Below are positions 49,578 through 60,269 of a DNA stretch of 64,000 bases, piece by piece. This stretch comes from Prosapia bicincta (lineage: Eukaryota > Arthropoda > Insecta > Hemiptera > Cercopidae): assembly GCA_036971475.1 (NCBI GenBank), contig JBAIZL010000002.1, positions 355,100,082 through 355,164,081 on the forward strand, written 5' to 3'. The notes under the pieces were generated by a model. It was not told where the DNA came from and searched no databases. It saw only the letters and a program-made list of their open reading frames with translations. Within the stretch, counting starts at the first letter, position 1. Each line of letters starts with the position of its first letter. The position numbers and the translations under genes were made by a program.

Positions 49578-49960
49578 CACTGTAGAGTTTCGCAAAGAAG
49601 AGGAGTAAGTTAGGGTGGCTGGGATTATATAGGACCAAGGATATAGAGATATTTCTTGCATTGCGTTCGCAAGATGGCGTGTCTGAAGTAGACCTAAAGA
49701 GTTATCCATCCTTTACAGTTTCTCAAAGAAGAGGAGTAAGTTAGGCTGGCTAGGATTATATAGGACCAAAGATATAGAGAAATTTCTTGCATTACTTGGG
49801 CAAGATGGCATGCCTGAAGTGAGCCTAAAGAGTTATCCATCCTTTGCAGTTTCGTAAAGAAGACAAATAAGTTAGAGTGGTTGGGATTATATACGGCTAA
49901 GGATATAAAGTAATTTCTGGCATTTCGTGGGCAATATGCCGTGCCTCGTGTCCTGGTATA
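49578..49960 (-). repeat. Three tandem 130-135-bp units
   Basis: GCAAAGAAGAGGAGTAAGTT and variants at about 49590, 49724 and 49855, each followed by GGATTATATAGG, GGATATAGAG, TTTCTTGCATT and GCAAGATGGC. The last unit forms the end of the 49850-51190 dispersed repeat; the single equivalent in copy 1 is at 10235-10325 (inverted). Confidence 0.9.
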
Positions 49961-51190
49961 GTGTGCTGACATCCATTTCTTGGTATACTTTAGCATAGAC
50001 CACATTTAGGCATCGATAAATAGTTGCAGTTTATGACTAGGGTATTTATATACAAGGAAATCTAAACTGTTCATAACTGTTTCAAATTAAATCTGCAGTG
50101 TTCTGGTTGGAACGCAGAAACTTAGAGCAAATAAATAAAATTAGAGATAAATGCTAACCTTGTGCAAGACATGTTGTATTTTTATAGTTTAACGCTTCAT
50201 TAAGAATTTGGTCATTGTCTTAAAGAACTTTATTAGCCATTGTCCTTTTTATTTCATATTTTTATTTCAAGGTAATTGAAAAAATACCTAATTGTTCTGT
50301 AAATATCATCCGTGAAAAGTGTTTCGAATTGATCCATTATATCAGAATAATAGAATGATTAGGTCATTTATAATTATTAGAGCCTTGAAATATTTAATTA
50401 TATATGGCTAAGTGAAGTCAATTTCCGTTTTTAAAAGTAGGTAATTTTTTCTGTACATAATCGACACTGACAAAACAATTATACGTGGTTATGTAAAAAG
50501 TCTTAAGTACTCGAAAAAAAAGACTCGGTAAATGCTTAAAAATATTACGACCTAAGACTTAAAATAATGAATATAGACAAAATTAAATTCATAATAAGTA
50601 GGCCTATACAACTTTTTTAAATCCATTTTTTTAACAAAACATAATAAACACTTTTAAATGTTTTAAACTTGCCTATAGTAGCACTTACTTTGATTGTTGA
50701 GGACGGCCGTTTCGGGAGATGTGTCCCTTTGTCAACTCAGACCGTAACTACTAGTAGCCCACGCGAAGATGGAATCAACAAAAACATAGTAAGATATCTG
50801 TGTTATAATATCTTAAAAACATAGCTGTTAAAGTATCACTTTAGGGTGGATCTCGTTAAAGAAATATTGTTACACTCGCGCCCCTCGGCGGGTTTGGCTG
50901 CACTAGTTTAAAAGTGTCACTTTATATGTTAATTTACCAAATATAAAAACAACTACTAATTGATAATGATTATGAAACTGAAATACAAATTTATAATAGT
51001 CTATTATTTTTACCGAAAATACATGCAATCAAAGGAATCATGTATAATATTGAATTTTTTGTAATTTTTAGCCCTTAAACTTAATTTTGCGAAATCCTTT
51101 CATAATATTTGTCTACGTTATGGACGGAATATACCCTGACAATTTAACCCACTACTCCTTGTATAAAACCTGCCACTGTAGAGGAAGCCA
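49850..51190 (-). repeat. Dispersed 1.2-kb repeat, copy 2 (inverted)
   Basis: Reverse-complement partner of 9185-10380, for example ATAGAATGATTAGGTCATTT near 50351, AAAGTATCACTTTAGGGTGG near 50828 and GCCCCTCGGCGGGTTTGGCT near 50881. It has an insertion (about 50645-50780) absent from copy 1 that resembles a unit of the 84-bp satellite. Confidence 0.75.
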
Positions 51191-52360
51191 ACACCAAACC
51201 CGAAGCAATAACGACACGTCGTATGTTAGGTCATCCCCCTTCTTCTAGGTAACCAGGGGAAAGCCTGGACAACGAAGGTGGATTTAGCCTGCTTTGGGAA
51301 GTCAAGCTGCGCAGATTTTCAATATTACAAAAAGGGTAAGACAATGAGTATGCACTGCTAATTATATTAGAGGTGGGATATAACTGCTATGATGTAAGTT
51401 TGGGAGTTACACGAACCTTTTGTTGAACTTTTTGGTATTTTTTCTTTAGTTTAACATCGTTTTATTTTGCGTTTTCAAGTAATAAATTCAGTAAGTAAGA
51501 GAAAATAATACTCGTAACGTATAAAGTTGAAGTAGAACAGTGATTAAATTTCAAGTTACCAAAATTAAATATAAATGCTGTGAATCGGCGGGTTGGGAAA
51601 GTTTTAAAATAATTTAAATTCTAAAATTTAGGATTAAAGTCAGAAATTATTAGGCATTAATAAGAAGAAATTTAGAGAAAGTGAAACATTTTGTTTGAAA
51701 TAAATAACAACCTATAAAATTTAAAAGTTGAATTTGGGAAAATGCGTATAACTGTCAAACCAAGTGTAAAGGTAGAGGGGCGATAACGAACTCAAACCAA
51801 TGCTGGGAAATGAACGTAACTAAAATTTCTTTTAAAACAAAATTTAATACAAATTTCATGTTTTGAATGTAGTTTCTTTATCTTGTACGATAAATATAAC
51901 ATGAAGGGAAATGCGACGCCATGTTGAAATACTTCATAGAACCTAAATGGCGGGAATGGAATGAGTCAGATGTAAATAAATGCTAAGAAATAATATCAAA
52001 ATTGTGATAAGTATCTAAACCTTAAATAAAGATAATTTAAAAGAGTACTAAAATTATTTGATAAATAAAATTATTATAATAATAAGTTGTTATAGAAAAT
52101 AAGAAAAGTGTTAGATTAGTTACAAATAAACAAGTCAGAAATAAACAAAATATAAAGTAGTACAGAAAATTTAGATACAGGCAGTCGAAATAAGACGTTT
52201 TAAAATCATTTTTAATAAATTTGGAATTAAATAGATGCAGGATTAACTTGATATGTTTTCAAAAAGTTTTTCATCGTTAAGGTTAAAGACAGGAAGTTAC
52301 AAAAATTGAGGACAAAATTTAAAATAATTTTGCTAGACATTTTGGTAATTATCTAGGACA
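51190..52360. other. AT-rich non-coding stretch, nothing recognised
   Basis: No gene or repeat partner identified. Confidence 0.5.
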
Positions 52361-52421
52361 ATAAATGTTTAAAAATAAATAAAAACATACACAAAACTTA
52401 CAAATTAATCATTTTTTACTT

Positions 52422-52455
52422 ATACGCGTTTCAATGACCAGGTCATCATCATCAG
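52422..52455 (-). ncRNA. Hammerhead-ribozyme-like core (best match in the window)
   Basis: Minus strand: CTGATGA (intact core box, ending at 52455), TG, stem AUGA/UCAU with loop CCUGG, U, then GAAAC (intact), GCGTA. Conserved core positions CUGAUGA and GAAA are present, with a possible cleavage triplet GTA downstream. Stem I pairing is not established. Confidence 0.4.
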
Positions 52456-52599
52456 TGAGTGTTACTTTATGTAGTAAATTAAGCTCGATTGACTTGAGTG
52501 CCTTATTTAAACAACAATTCTTTGAGCTTAGCTTCTGAGGTTATGTTAAAAATAAATAAAAATATACACAAAACTCACAAATTAATCATTTATTTCTCA

Positions 52600-52632
52600 T
52601 ACGCGTTTCAATGACCAAGTCATCATTATCAG
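52600..52632 (-). ncRNA. Hammerhead-ribozyme-like core, second copy
   Basis: Minus strand: CTGATAA, TGATGACTTGGTCATT, GAAAC, GCGTA. One substitution in the core box (CTGATAA). Confidence 0.3.
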
Positions 52633-52649
52633 TGAGTGTTACTACTCAA

Positions 52650-53570
52650 CGTATAACTACTCAACGTATAACTACTCAACAAATAAATGTTTGTTTACTT
52701 AATTATAAGTTTGACCTTTAGAAAGGAAATAGTGTTGTACATTCTTTAATTCATCAACCATTTCAACTGAAATTGTAATTAGAAATATTTTTTTTTAATT
52801 ACAGAATTAGGTTATGTATTAGCAACATATTAGGAAAGAAAAGAAAATTTTAACTTTAAAATGTTTAAAGTTAAGTATTTGATATTTTTAAAATTTAAAT
52901 TTGGTGATTTTGTGATTTAATTCTGATTTTTAGGAATGGTCTTTAAAATTTTTAAATATGTTTAGTTTTATGATTAAATTATAATTTCGAGATATATTAT
53001 TTTTAATTTAGCTTTCATATTTAAATATGTTTGTTTTACTGTGTAATTTTTGCGTTTTCAGGGTATGAAGTTATAGGTTTAAATATATATTTTTAAATTA
53101 ATAATATTTATTCAGATAAGTATTTTTTTTTTAAAGGGTTGAAAGAAAAAACATAAACATAAAGTTTTTTAAAAGTTAATATTGAGTTTATTTGGTTAAA
53201 GAAAAAAGGGTTTAATTTTTTATGAAAATTTTTAATTTGGGTAGAACAAGAAATGAATAAAATTATTAATTTATTAATACGTTTTTAAACTTGCACTTTG
53301 TAAACTGTGCTTGTTACATATTTATTTTGAGAAAATAAAAAAATTGGTAACTTGCGAATTGAGTTCAAATTTCATTTTATAAAGCTACTTTCTTCGAAAA
53401 TCCTAAGATAAAGCCCAAAGGGTTAAATCTAAGAGAGGTAAGGTTTTTAAATACACTGACTGGTTCTCTGACAGAATTTGCCAAGTATTATCATTGGTTC
53501 TGCTTTAGGTCAGGAAGGCTTTTAGAAAATTTTACCGGGGTCGGAAGACTGGCTGCTGTAGCAACATAAA
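52650..53570. other. AT-rich non-coding stretch
   Basis: Contains three tandem GTATAACTACTCAAC units at about 52649-52685; otherwise nothing recognised. Confidence 0.5.
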
Positions 53571-53579
53571 ACACACAAG

Positions 53580-53660
53580 CTTGCGCGCACACGCACACAC
53601 GAACGAACACACATATACCCGCACTCACACACACACACACACACACAGATACACACACAA
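53580..53660. repeat. (CA)n-rich microsatellite
   Basis: Interrupted CA/CG repeats; open frames rich in Cys-Val on the minus strand derive from it. Confidence 0.95.
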
Positions 53661-54032
53661 AAGTGAATATACGCGTGAACACGGGAATACACTATCAGAA
53701 AATCTATTTTTATATTACTATGAAACTTCACTTATTTCGTATTGGTAAGTCTTTAGGTTATCCAGTAAAACATCGGATTTATACACTATTCGTGTTAAAT
53801 GTCTTCTGTGATAATCGTTCATTCGGACGTTTACTATCATTCACTCAGTTAATCTTAGGTTTAACCTCTGAGACAAGGTTTATAGCATCCAACTATACCC
53901 AACCTAACATAACCTTAATCGAGCCGCTCTTTACGTATATGGAAAATGATTAGGCAATAACCATTTCTTATTCCCAAAACCCACTGTTTCGTACTTTCCA
54001 TTAAATTAAATATAATTTAATTTAACTATTGT

Positions 54033-54456
54033 AAATGCTTCAGAGAGGGACTCCTTATCGGCCAACCTTTGTCCCTTGCAAGGTTCGGTACGGCACAGTT
54101 CATTTCAAGACGTCGGTAAAACGACATCCCTCCCATTACTCTCGACGTGACGTAGTTTCTCGTAAGTTCTAAGCAAGGCTCGGCTTAGATCACGCATATT
54201 TCCCGTTACGCTCTACATGAAGTAGATATTTCTTTCTTTGCTTCTCCCGTCGACTATTTTGAAATATATGTGATTTCTCTTAAGTTACTTAGGTAAGTGA
54301 TAAGTGCGTGACAGGGTGCACCCGAACAACTGTCCGTCATCCGACAGGAAGGAAAAGTGGGGGTACTTCGCCCAGTGAGGTATGTGCGATAGCTGTTAGC
54401 TTTTATCATTTATTGAGTATTTACGGTCCTCCGGAAAACTATGCCGTTACATTGTA
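54033..54456 (+). repeat. LTR-like repeat, copy 2 (solo)
   Basis: Same unit as 4255-4690 (TGTAAATGCTTCAGAG ... CCGTTACA), with no retrotransposon internal sequence beside it. It would be a solo LTR if the unit is an LTR. No clear target duplication. Confidence 0.6.
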
Positions 54457-54459
54457 AAA

Positions 54460-56180
54460 TATTTAACACCCACATTTACCAACCGTTATTTCTAAAACCT
54501 CCCCATCTTCATTTTAGAAAATTTTACATCTTTAAAATCTACTGGTAAAATCCCAAGACCGCATCTGTTATTGTACAAAATCCTTACTTTTACCACTTCT
54601 TTTTTCTTAATGAATGATTTACTAGTTTAACTTGAGGTTTACAACATACAGTTACATTTATACAACAAATACAGTAAATTTGGTTTAACATGGACACATA
54701 TACAGTACTGTACAGACCGAGATATAACAAGGCGTTTCTTGGCAACTTAGCGTCAGTCACGGAGTTATATAGGCAATTTATCGACTGTGTTAGCCGTGAC
54801 ACTATGAACCTGTGACTAAAGGAACAACGCAAACCTGCTGTGATGTTGCTTTCAGACTATTTTGTTGAGCAATAATGCAAAAATATAGAGCGGTGACACG
54901 ATATTATTGCAATAATCTGCCAAGTACAAATGTAAATAAAGATAAATAAATAAAGCTGGTCTAAGTAAAAAGCAATGTTTCAACTCAGTTGTCAGGACGG
55001 ATGCTTGATGAGTTCATTTTTATTATGCTTTATTCCCATTAAATAATAAATTTGTGGATTTGAATCAAAAACGTTTAGCAAAATATTTTTGTCACTCCAA
55101 ATAATACAGTTAATTTAGGCACTAATTTGCACTTATAATTATTGTAACATAAGTTATATTATAAAATATATTTAAATTTATGTCAGTTTTAATACCTGAT
55201 ACAATTTTAGAAACTGTTACGAACTTATTAATGAATAAACAATTGTGTTTAGTACACAAAATAACCTTGTCCAACCGTTCTGCAATACTTATTTTCAACT
55301 GCTCCAACTGATTTGAACAACTGCAACAATATTTCAATTCTCACATCTCTGGTTTTGTACGTCTCCTATCTGTAGGCAGCTCACAGATCTGCTAATTTAA
55401 ATCTACCTGTGTAGTCTTCCAGAGAAATTTAAAATTAATCCGATTTCATTCTTTTATCCATCGCCTGAACGTCACAGTTTGTATTAGTATAGGGAATTCC
55501 AGCGATAGTGGGTAGAGGGGAAAAGTGCTAATAGCTTGCAATATTTAGGAACTTGACGGATTACAGGCACACAGAATTGTTTAGGGTAACAGGTTTGGAA
55601 GTAATATGCTGTAAATTACGGGTTGTGGTGGTAGAGGAAGGTTAATTCCTATATCCTCAGCACTAATATCTTAAGTTTCTTCCTCGTTAGTAGAACAAGA
55701 ACCTCTTGGGCTCGGTCAGCTCATCTTGCTCAGATGGACATTTCATGACACATACATATACTTACAGTGGACTTGGAATACGTAGAATATTTTTTTTTCA
55801 CAGTAAACATATACTGTTGAATGGAAATGAATTTATGAACACTGTAAACAGTTTCCCCAGGCGTAAAACTCTAGATACAAGAAGTGGTTTTTGCAACTGA
55901 GATTCTCGTAAGTTGAGCGAATTGTCACGAATATACCCGAAGAACAAACACGACAGCTAATGCTAATAGCAGCTTTCGTCTTCACTTAGAGGTCCTTTGA
56001 GGTTATGCTTAAACCCTTTTCACGAGCAATATCCTAAACATTCAGAAATGTATAGTTGATTTAATTAAGTGATACCTTATGATTTCATAGACATGTTTTT
56101 ACTACTAAATTATGTAAATGTCTGTAGTAGTAAATGAAAATGAATCTATAAGAAGAAATACATTATGTTTGTTGACATAT
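54460..56180. other. AT-rich non-coding stretch
   Basis: No gene recognised. Near 55970-55995 the minus strand has AAGTGAAGACGAAAGCTGC, possibly a collapsed hammerhead relic belonging to the Penelope-like remnant that follows. Confidence 0.45.
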
Positions 56181-56185
56181 ATTTC

Positions 56186-56660
56186 ATACTATTCTAATAT
56201 GTTTAATTTATGGCCTTTGTTAAATGTGTGGAGGATGCTCATGTTATTTTCCATACTTTTGCATGAGTGTTTAGTGTCCATGAGGTAATTTGCGAAAGTT
56301 GATTCAATAGTAGTGTGCAGTATGCTTTTGTATTCTTTAAATCTTTCAGCGAAAGATCTGCCTGTTTGTCCATATAGAACTTATTGCAGTTGTTGCATTG
56401 TAGTTTGTATACTCCTGGGTTATTGTATGTGTTGGTATTGTTGTTAATGAAGTCTGATAGTCATTTGGCTTTTATTTGTTGTTCTGTAAGCTACATTGTA
56501 TTCTGCTTTTTTGAATTGGTGTGCTGTTTTATTAGTGAGTTTGTTTATGTATGTGAGGGTGATGAATTTGTTTGTGTTCGTGTTTTTGTTGTTGTTGCTG
56601 TTCTTTTTGAGTATTTTTCTGTGTCGTTTGTCTATCAAATAATTGTCATATCAATTTTTG
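56186..56660 (-). pseudogene. Penelope-like retroelement, GIY-YIG endonuclease end (relic)
   Basis: Minus-strand translation gives FITLTYINKLTNKTAHQFKK, then NNPGVYKLQCNNCNKFYMDK (equivalent of the YKL.C..C...YIGQT motif), a segment FANYLMDTKHSCKSMENNMS and ILHTFNKGHKLNILE at the end. This order is that of the C-terminal GIY-YIG region of Penelope-like and related insect retroelements. The Gly-Gln of YIGQT is replaced and frames shift, so it is inactive. Confidence 0.65.
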
Positions 56661-57272
56661 TGGGGTAAATATTTGATTGTGTTTAGTTCTTCTGTGTAGT
56701 TAGTTGTGGACATAGGTATTTTATTTAGTCTGTGTAGTAAATGTTTGAATGCTGTGTGTTTATGTTATATTGGGTGGTTCGATGAATTGTGTATCATTGT
56801 GTCTATCATGGTCGGTGCAATGTATGTAACTGACTACATCTATGAGTAAATAAAATACTATCAAGGTGCTCCATGACTCTCCACTCCAGTGTTCCTAGTT
56901 GAGAGTGGACGTTCCGGATGTCGGTCTGCCTCGAACCGTTCTGTATAATGTTGAGTCTATCTTTATCCATTCACACCTGATAGTTAATGAAAGTGTAACG
57001 ATGTGAGTATTACTTAAAGTACCTATCTTGTAACAGTGAATTCAGATATTACAGTTGGCGACGAGAATAATTGGTTATATTTAAAGTAAACTGTAATTAA
57101 AATGTGGCGGTCGTTCTATTCTAACCTCTATTGTATTGCACGTGGTCAAGTGTATGCCGTTATTGCAGAAAGGTGTATTACGGAATATTAGTAACTATAG
57201 TAGATTGAAGAATTTATTGTCTACAGTAAGGTGTATGACATAAGACAGAAGTAGCAATATTAAAGTAAGAAA

Positions 57273-57942
57273 ATGTCAGGTCTAATCGGCAACATAGGTA
57301 AATTTGACGGTGCAGAGGAAACGCGGGAGTCGTACATTGAGAGATTAGAAATATTTATTGATGCAAATGATATAAAAGATAATAATAAAGATAATATAAA
57401 AGATAAAAAGATAAAAATAACACTGTTAACTGTAATGGGCCTTAAAAACATATAATTTATTTTAAAACCTATGTGTACCAGAAAAACCAAGAAGTAAAAC
57501 GTTTGATCAAATTGTACAGTTAGTACAAAAGCATTTAAACCCGAAGCCGTCAGTTATAACGGAACGGTACAAGTTTAGTTTGAGGGTTCAACGTGAGAAT
57601 GAGTCAATTGGTGAAAATATTGTACAATTGAAGGAGTTATCAATGCACTGTGAGTTTGGTGAGAAACTATCTGAATATTTTCGGGATAGACTAGTAAGTG
57701 ATCTGAGGGATGATGCTGTGAAGAAAAGTCTGTCAAGTGAATTGGAGCTGACGTACGAGACTGCAGTGAAAATTGCAATAAATATGGAGATGACTGACAG
57801 GGGAGCGGCCATGTTAGGGAGTCCAACAGCGACAGGAGACATGAAGATAGCCAAGCTGAGTTTCAACAACAGACAAGGGTCAATGTCGACACAAAACCAA
57901 GCGACTGACAGCAGCAGACAACATCAGGGTCGAAATCAATAG
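57273..57942 (+). pseudogene. Gypsy gag (56.8-kb element)
   Basis: ATG at 57273 begins MSGLIGNIGKFDGAEETRES, a gypsy-gag N-terminus, with a Lys/Asp-rich microsatellite-like insert; TAA at 57453. Further gag follows from about 57480: KPSVITERYKFSLRVQREN, IVQLKELSMHCEFGEKLSEY, FRDRLVSDLRDDAVKKSL, the conserved gag core, to 57942. Confidence 0.85.
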
Positions 57943-57978
57943 CATTCGTCTTTTCAATGTAGGGTAGAGGAGAAGACA

Positions 57979-58467
57979 GTGTCAAGTGTTATTGTTGTGG
58001 CAAAGAAGGTCACAAAGTTAATCAGTGTAAATCAATGTAAAGGCTATAAGTGCAATAAGTGTCACAATGTTGGTCATTTAGCTAAAGTTTGTAAGTCAGA
58101 TAACAACTGCTCTTATAAAAATAACAAAGGTAAATATAGATTTAAGCAACATTACGTAAATATGTCGGAAATCAGGCATAGCGTAAATAATGATAATGAA
58201 GTATATGACTCAACTAATATTTTTACTTTGAATAAAGTAGAGAAGCCTAGTTACATTAATTACAGAGTAAAACCAATAACAGTAGAATTGGAAATAGAGA
58301 GCAAGTCATTAACTTTTGAAGTAGATAGTGGAGTATGTTTCTCAGTGATAGATGGACAATGCTACCAAAATTATTTTAGTCATATCGAACTAAAGCATAC
58401 TAACCTGATCTTACGTTCCTATACCAATCAGCCGATAAACCCAAAGGGAAATTGTCAGTCCAAGTAA
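57979..58467 (+). pseudogene. Gypsy nucleocapsid knuckle and protease (56.8-kb element)
   Basis: CNKCHNVGHLAKVC is a near-canonical CCHC knuckle. The protease motif reads FEVDSGVCFSVIDGQCYQ, where the catalytic Asp-Ser-Gly is present. The frame ends at 58467 and continues from 58452 in another frame. Confidence 0.85.
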
Positions 58468-59050
58468 AACATGAGTTAAAAGTAAAAGAGTTAACGTTAT
58501 ATGTTATAGCTAATGGAGCAAACCCAAGAATGGGAAGGGATTGGATAAAAGAGTTGCAGGTTATAATTAAAATTCCTGACAGCTCAAGTAGTACTTACAA
58601 TAACAACTCGCAGGTTCTTTGTAAAATATTAAGCAATGAATCGGAAATTGTAAATAAGTGGTATAACACATATCCTAGAGTCTTTAGAGACAAACTTGGT
58701 TGCTACACTGGAAAGCCAGTAGAATTAGAATTAAAAGAAAACACCATTCCTAGATTTTGTAAACCAAGAAATGTAACTTTTGCGTTAAAAGATAAGATAG
58801 AAACAGAGATTGATCGATTAGTGCGGGAAGGTATCCTAACTCCTGTTTGTAACAGTGAATGGGGATCACATACAGTTCCAATAATTAAGAAATATTTCGT
58901 TAGTAATAAACAGACACCCTATTCCTAGGATTGAAGATTTATTCAATAGATTACAGAAGGGAGATACATTCTCCAAAATCGATTTGTCCCAGGCTTATCA
59001 ACAAATTTGCTTAGATGAGCAATCTCAAAAACAAGAATCCCATTTGGTGT
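58452..59050 (+). pseudogene. Gypsy protease end and reverse transcriptase start (56.8-kb element)
   Basis: LTLYVIANGANPRMGRDWIK (protease end), then VFRDKLGCYTGKPVELELKE and IETEIDRLVREGILTPVCNS EWGSHTVPIIKK split across the finger domain. After a shift near 58915: IPRIEDLFNRLQKGDTFSKI and DLSQAYQQICLDE, including the first catalytic Asp. Sequence identity to RT stops at about 59048. Confidence 0.85.
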
Positions 59051-59054
59051 AGAT

Positions 59055-59074
59055 TGAATCAAAGCTTTGATTCA
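59055..59074. repeat. 20-bp perfect palindrome at the truncation point
   Basis: TGAATCAAAGCTTTGATTCA lies exactly where the gypsy reverse transcriptase stops. Confidence 0.85.
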
Positions 59075-59079
59075 CCAAT

Positions 59080-59810
59080 ATTGCCATGTCTATTTCACTA
59101 AGCATTTTGTAAATTCTATAGAAATAGGTCATTTAAAAAAAAATGCTGTGTGTACCATATGAAAAAGTTTTATAGCTACATTTTTGAAGAGAGATGATTT
59201 TTTAAAATGTCTACCTTTGAATATTATATTATTGTATTATCCTTTTGATTAGCATTCACATACCGGTATGTTAGATCGAGTTATGGAAGGTGGGAGCAAT
59301 CCCGTATATGAACGTTCTATCATTTCTCTAGAATTAGCATTAGAGTATGTTTACAATTATTTCTTTTTCTGTGTATTGTACTACACTCTAGATTCAATAT
59401 TTGATACTACCTGGACTAAAAATGCTACAAAAGTACAAAGTCACGGTTCTTTTGTTTGCAAGGTCTATGATTTGTCTCGCGTGTTAACGATCATTTTGTA
59501 GTTTTGTGATTTTTTACACTTTTCAATAGATCAAGGACAATAATTTTGTTCCCAAGTTGCATGATTTTGATAAAAATGAATGTATAATTTTTATCAAATG
59601 TGTTTGGCCACTGGAACCTAAAGAATTAGACTTTTTGAAAATATTTTTTGATAGAGATTTGATCAATAAAATTGTTATGGTAACCAACGAATATTATGCT
59701 TTTGTGATAATACTACTGTCTCCATTAATCAATAAAGTTAATTTTCTGTATTACTAAAAATAGTTGAATTCTAATTACCATTGAAAAACATTTATTTAGG
59801 GAAGAAACCT
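59080..59810. other. AT-rich non-coding stretch
   Basis: Short open frames at 59268 and 59557 show no recognisable domains. Confidence 0.45.
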
Positions 59811-59814
59811 ACCA

Positions 59815-59951
59815 AAGTGACCCTTATCGCATTAGGGCTCTATCTGGAGTTTTGAGAAGTTCACAAAGTGCTTGCCCCATCAGAGCCCTTTTGTTGGATA
59901 GACGAACATTGGCACCCACAAGCAAGAATCCTGCCCAGTTTGCTGGATGTC
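59815..59951 (-). pseudogene. Fragment similar to the CHAT-domain end of TTC28-type proteins
   Basis: Minus strand after a possible acceptor CATCCAG: NWAGFLLVGANVRLSNKRAL then MGQALCELLKTPDR. This matches my recollection of the conserved end of the CHAT domain in tetratricopeptide-repeat protein 28 family members. The frame then hits TAA and the expected continuation is missing, so it is an isolated exon piece or retrocopied fragment. Confidence 0.5.
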
Positions 59952-60164
59952 CAAAATTTTAAGTATGTTTAGTATATAAGATTTTACAGTCTGCATAGAC
60001 TCTCCTAATGCTTGACTCACTCGCGAACCCTGAGCAGTAACAAGATCTTAGAACTTTTCTTATATGAATAAAATCTTCTTATACTTTTGTTAAAATAGAC
60101 AATTACTTTATAAACAATAATACACCACAGAACACCAATACACCACAGACTCACATCAACACAA

Positions 60165-60265
60165 CACACCTGAGCAACAGCTGTTTCCGTGACTCACAGC
60201 ATTGAACAATGCACTGACTTAATGCGAAACGTGTCTGCTGAAAAATATCAGTAAGTAGTGGTATT
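60165..60265 (+). repeat. Dispersed repeat family (GAAACGCGTCTGCT type), copy 2
   Basis: CCGTGACTCACAGCATTGAA, CACTGACTTAATGCGAAACG and TGTCTGCTG, then ATCAGTAAGTAGTGG, collinear with 5010-5110. Confidence 0.55.
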
Positions 60266-60269
60266 TTTT

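Larger units (their letters stand above)
52366..52645 (-). repeat. Two direct copies of a 98-bp unit with hammerhead-like cores
   Basis: 52366-52467 and 52544-52643 share TAAAAATAAATAAAAA.ATA, ATTAATCATT, TACGCGTTTCAATGACCA and TCAGTGAGTGTTACT. Spaced 178 bp apart in tandem, as in dimeric retrozyme or pLTR arrangements. Confidence 0.85.
56800..59050 (+). mobile_element. Ty3/gypsy retrotransposon, 3' truncated
   Basis: Probable 5' LTR roughly 56800-57052 ending ...GATATTACA, followed by TTGGCGACGAGAATAATTGG, the leader typical of Mag-like gypsy elements (primer-binding site). Internal: gag, zinc knuckle, protease and the start of RT, all plus strand with several frame breaks. It ends abruptly at about 59050 in the RT, at a 20-bp palindrome. 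No 3' LTR in the window. Confidence 0.85.

Noticed and set aside
56384..56668. 94-codon plus-strand hydrophobic frame
   Set aside because: Antisense of the Penelope-like GIY-YIG fragment; the minus strand carries the recognisable motifs.
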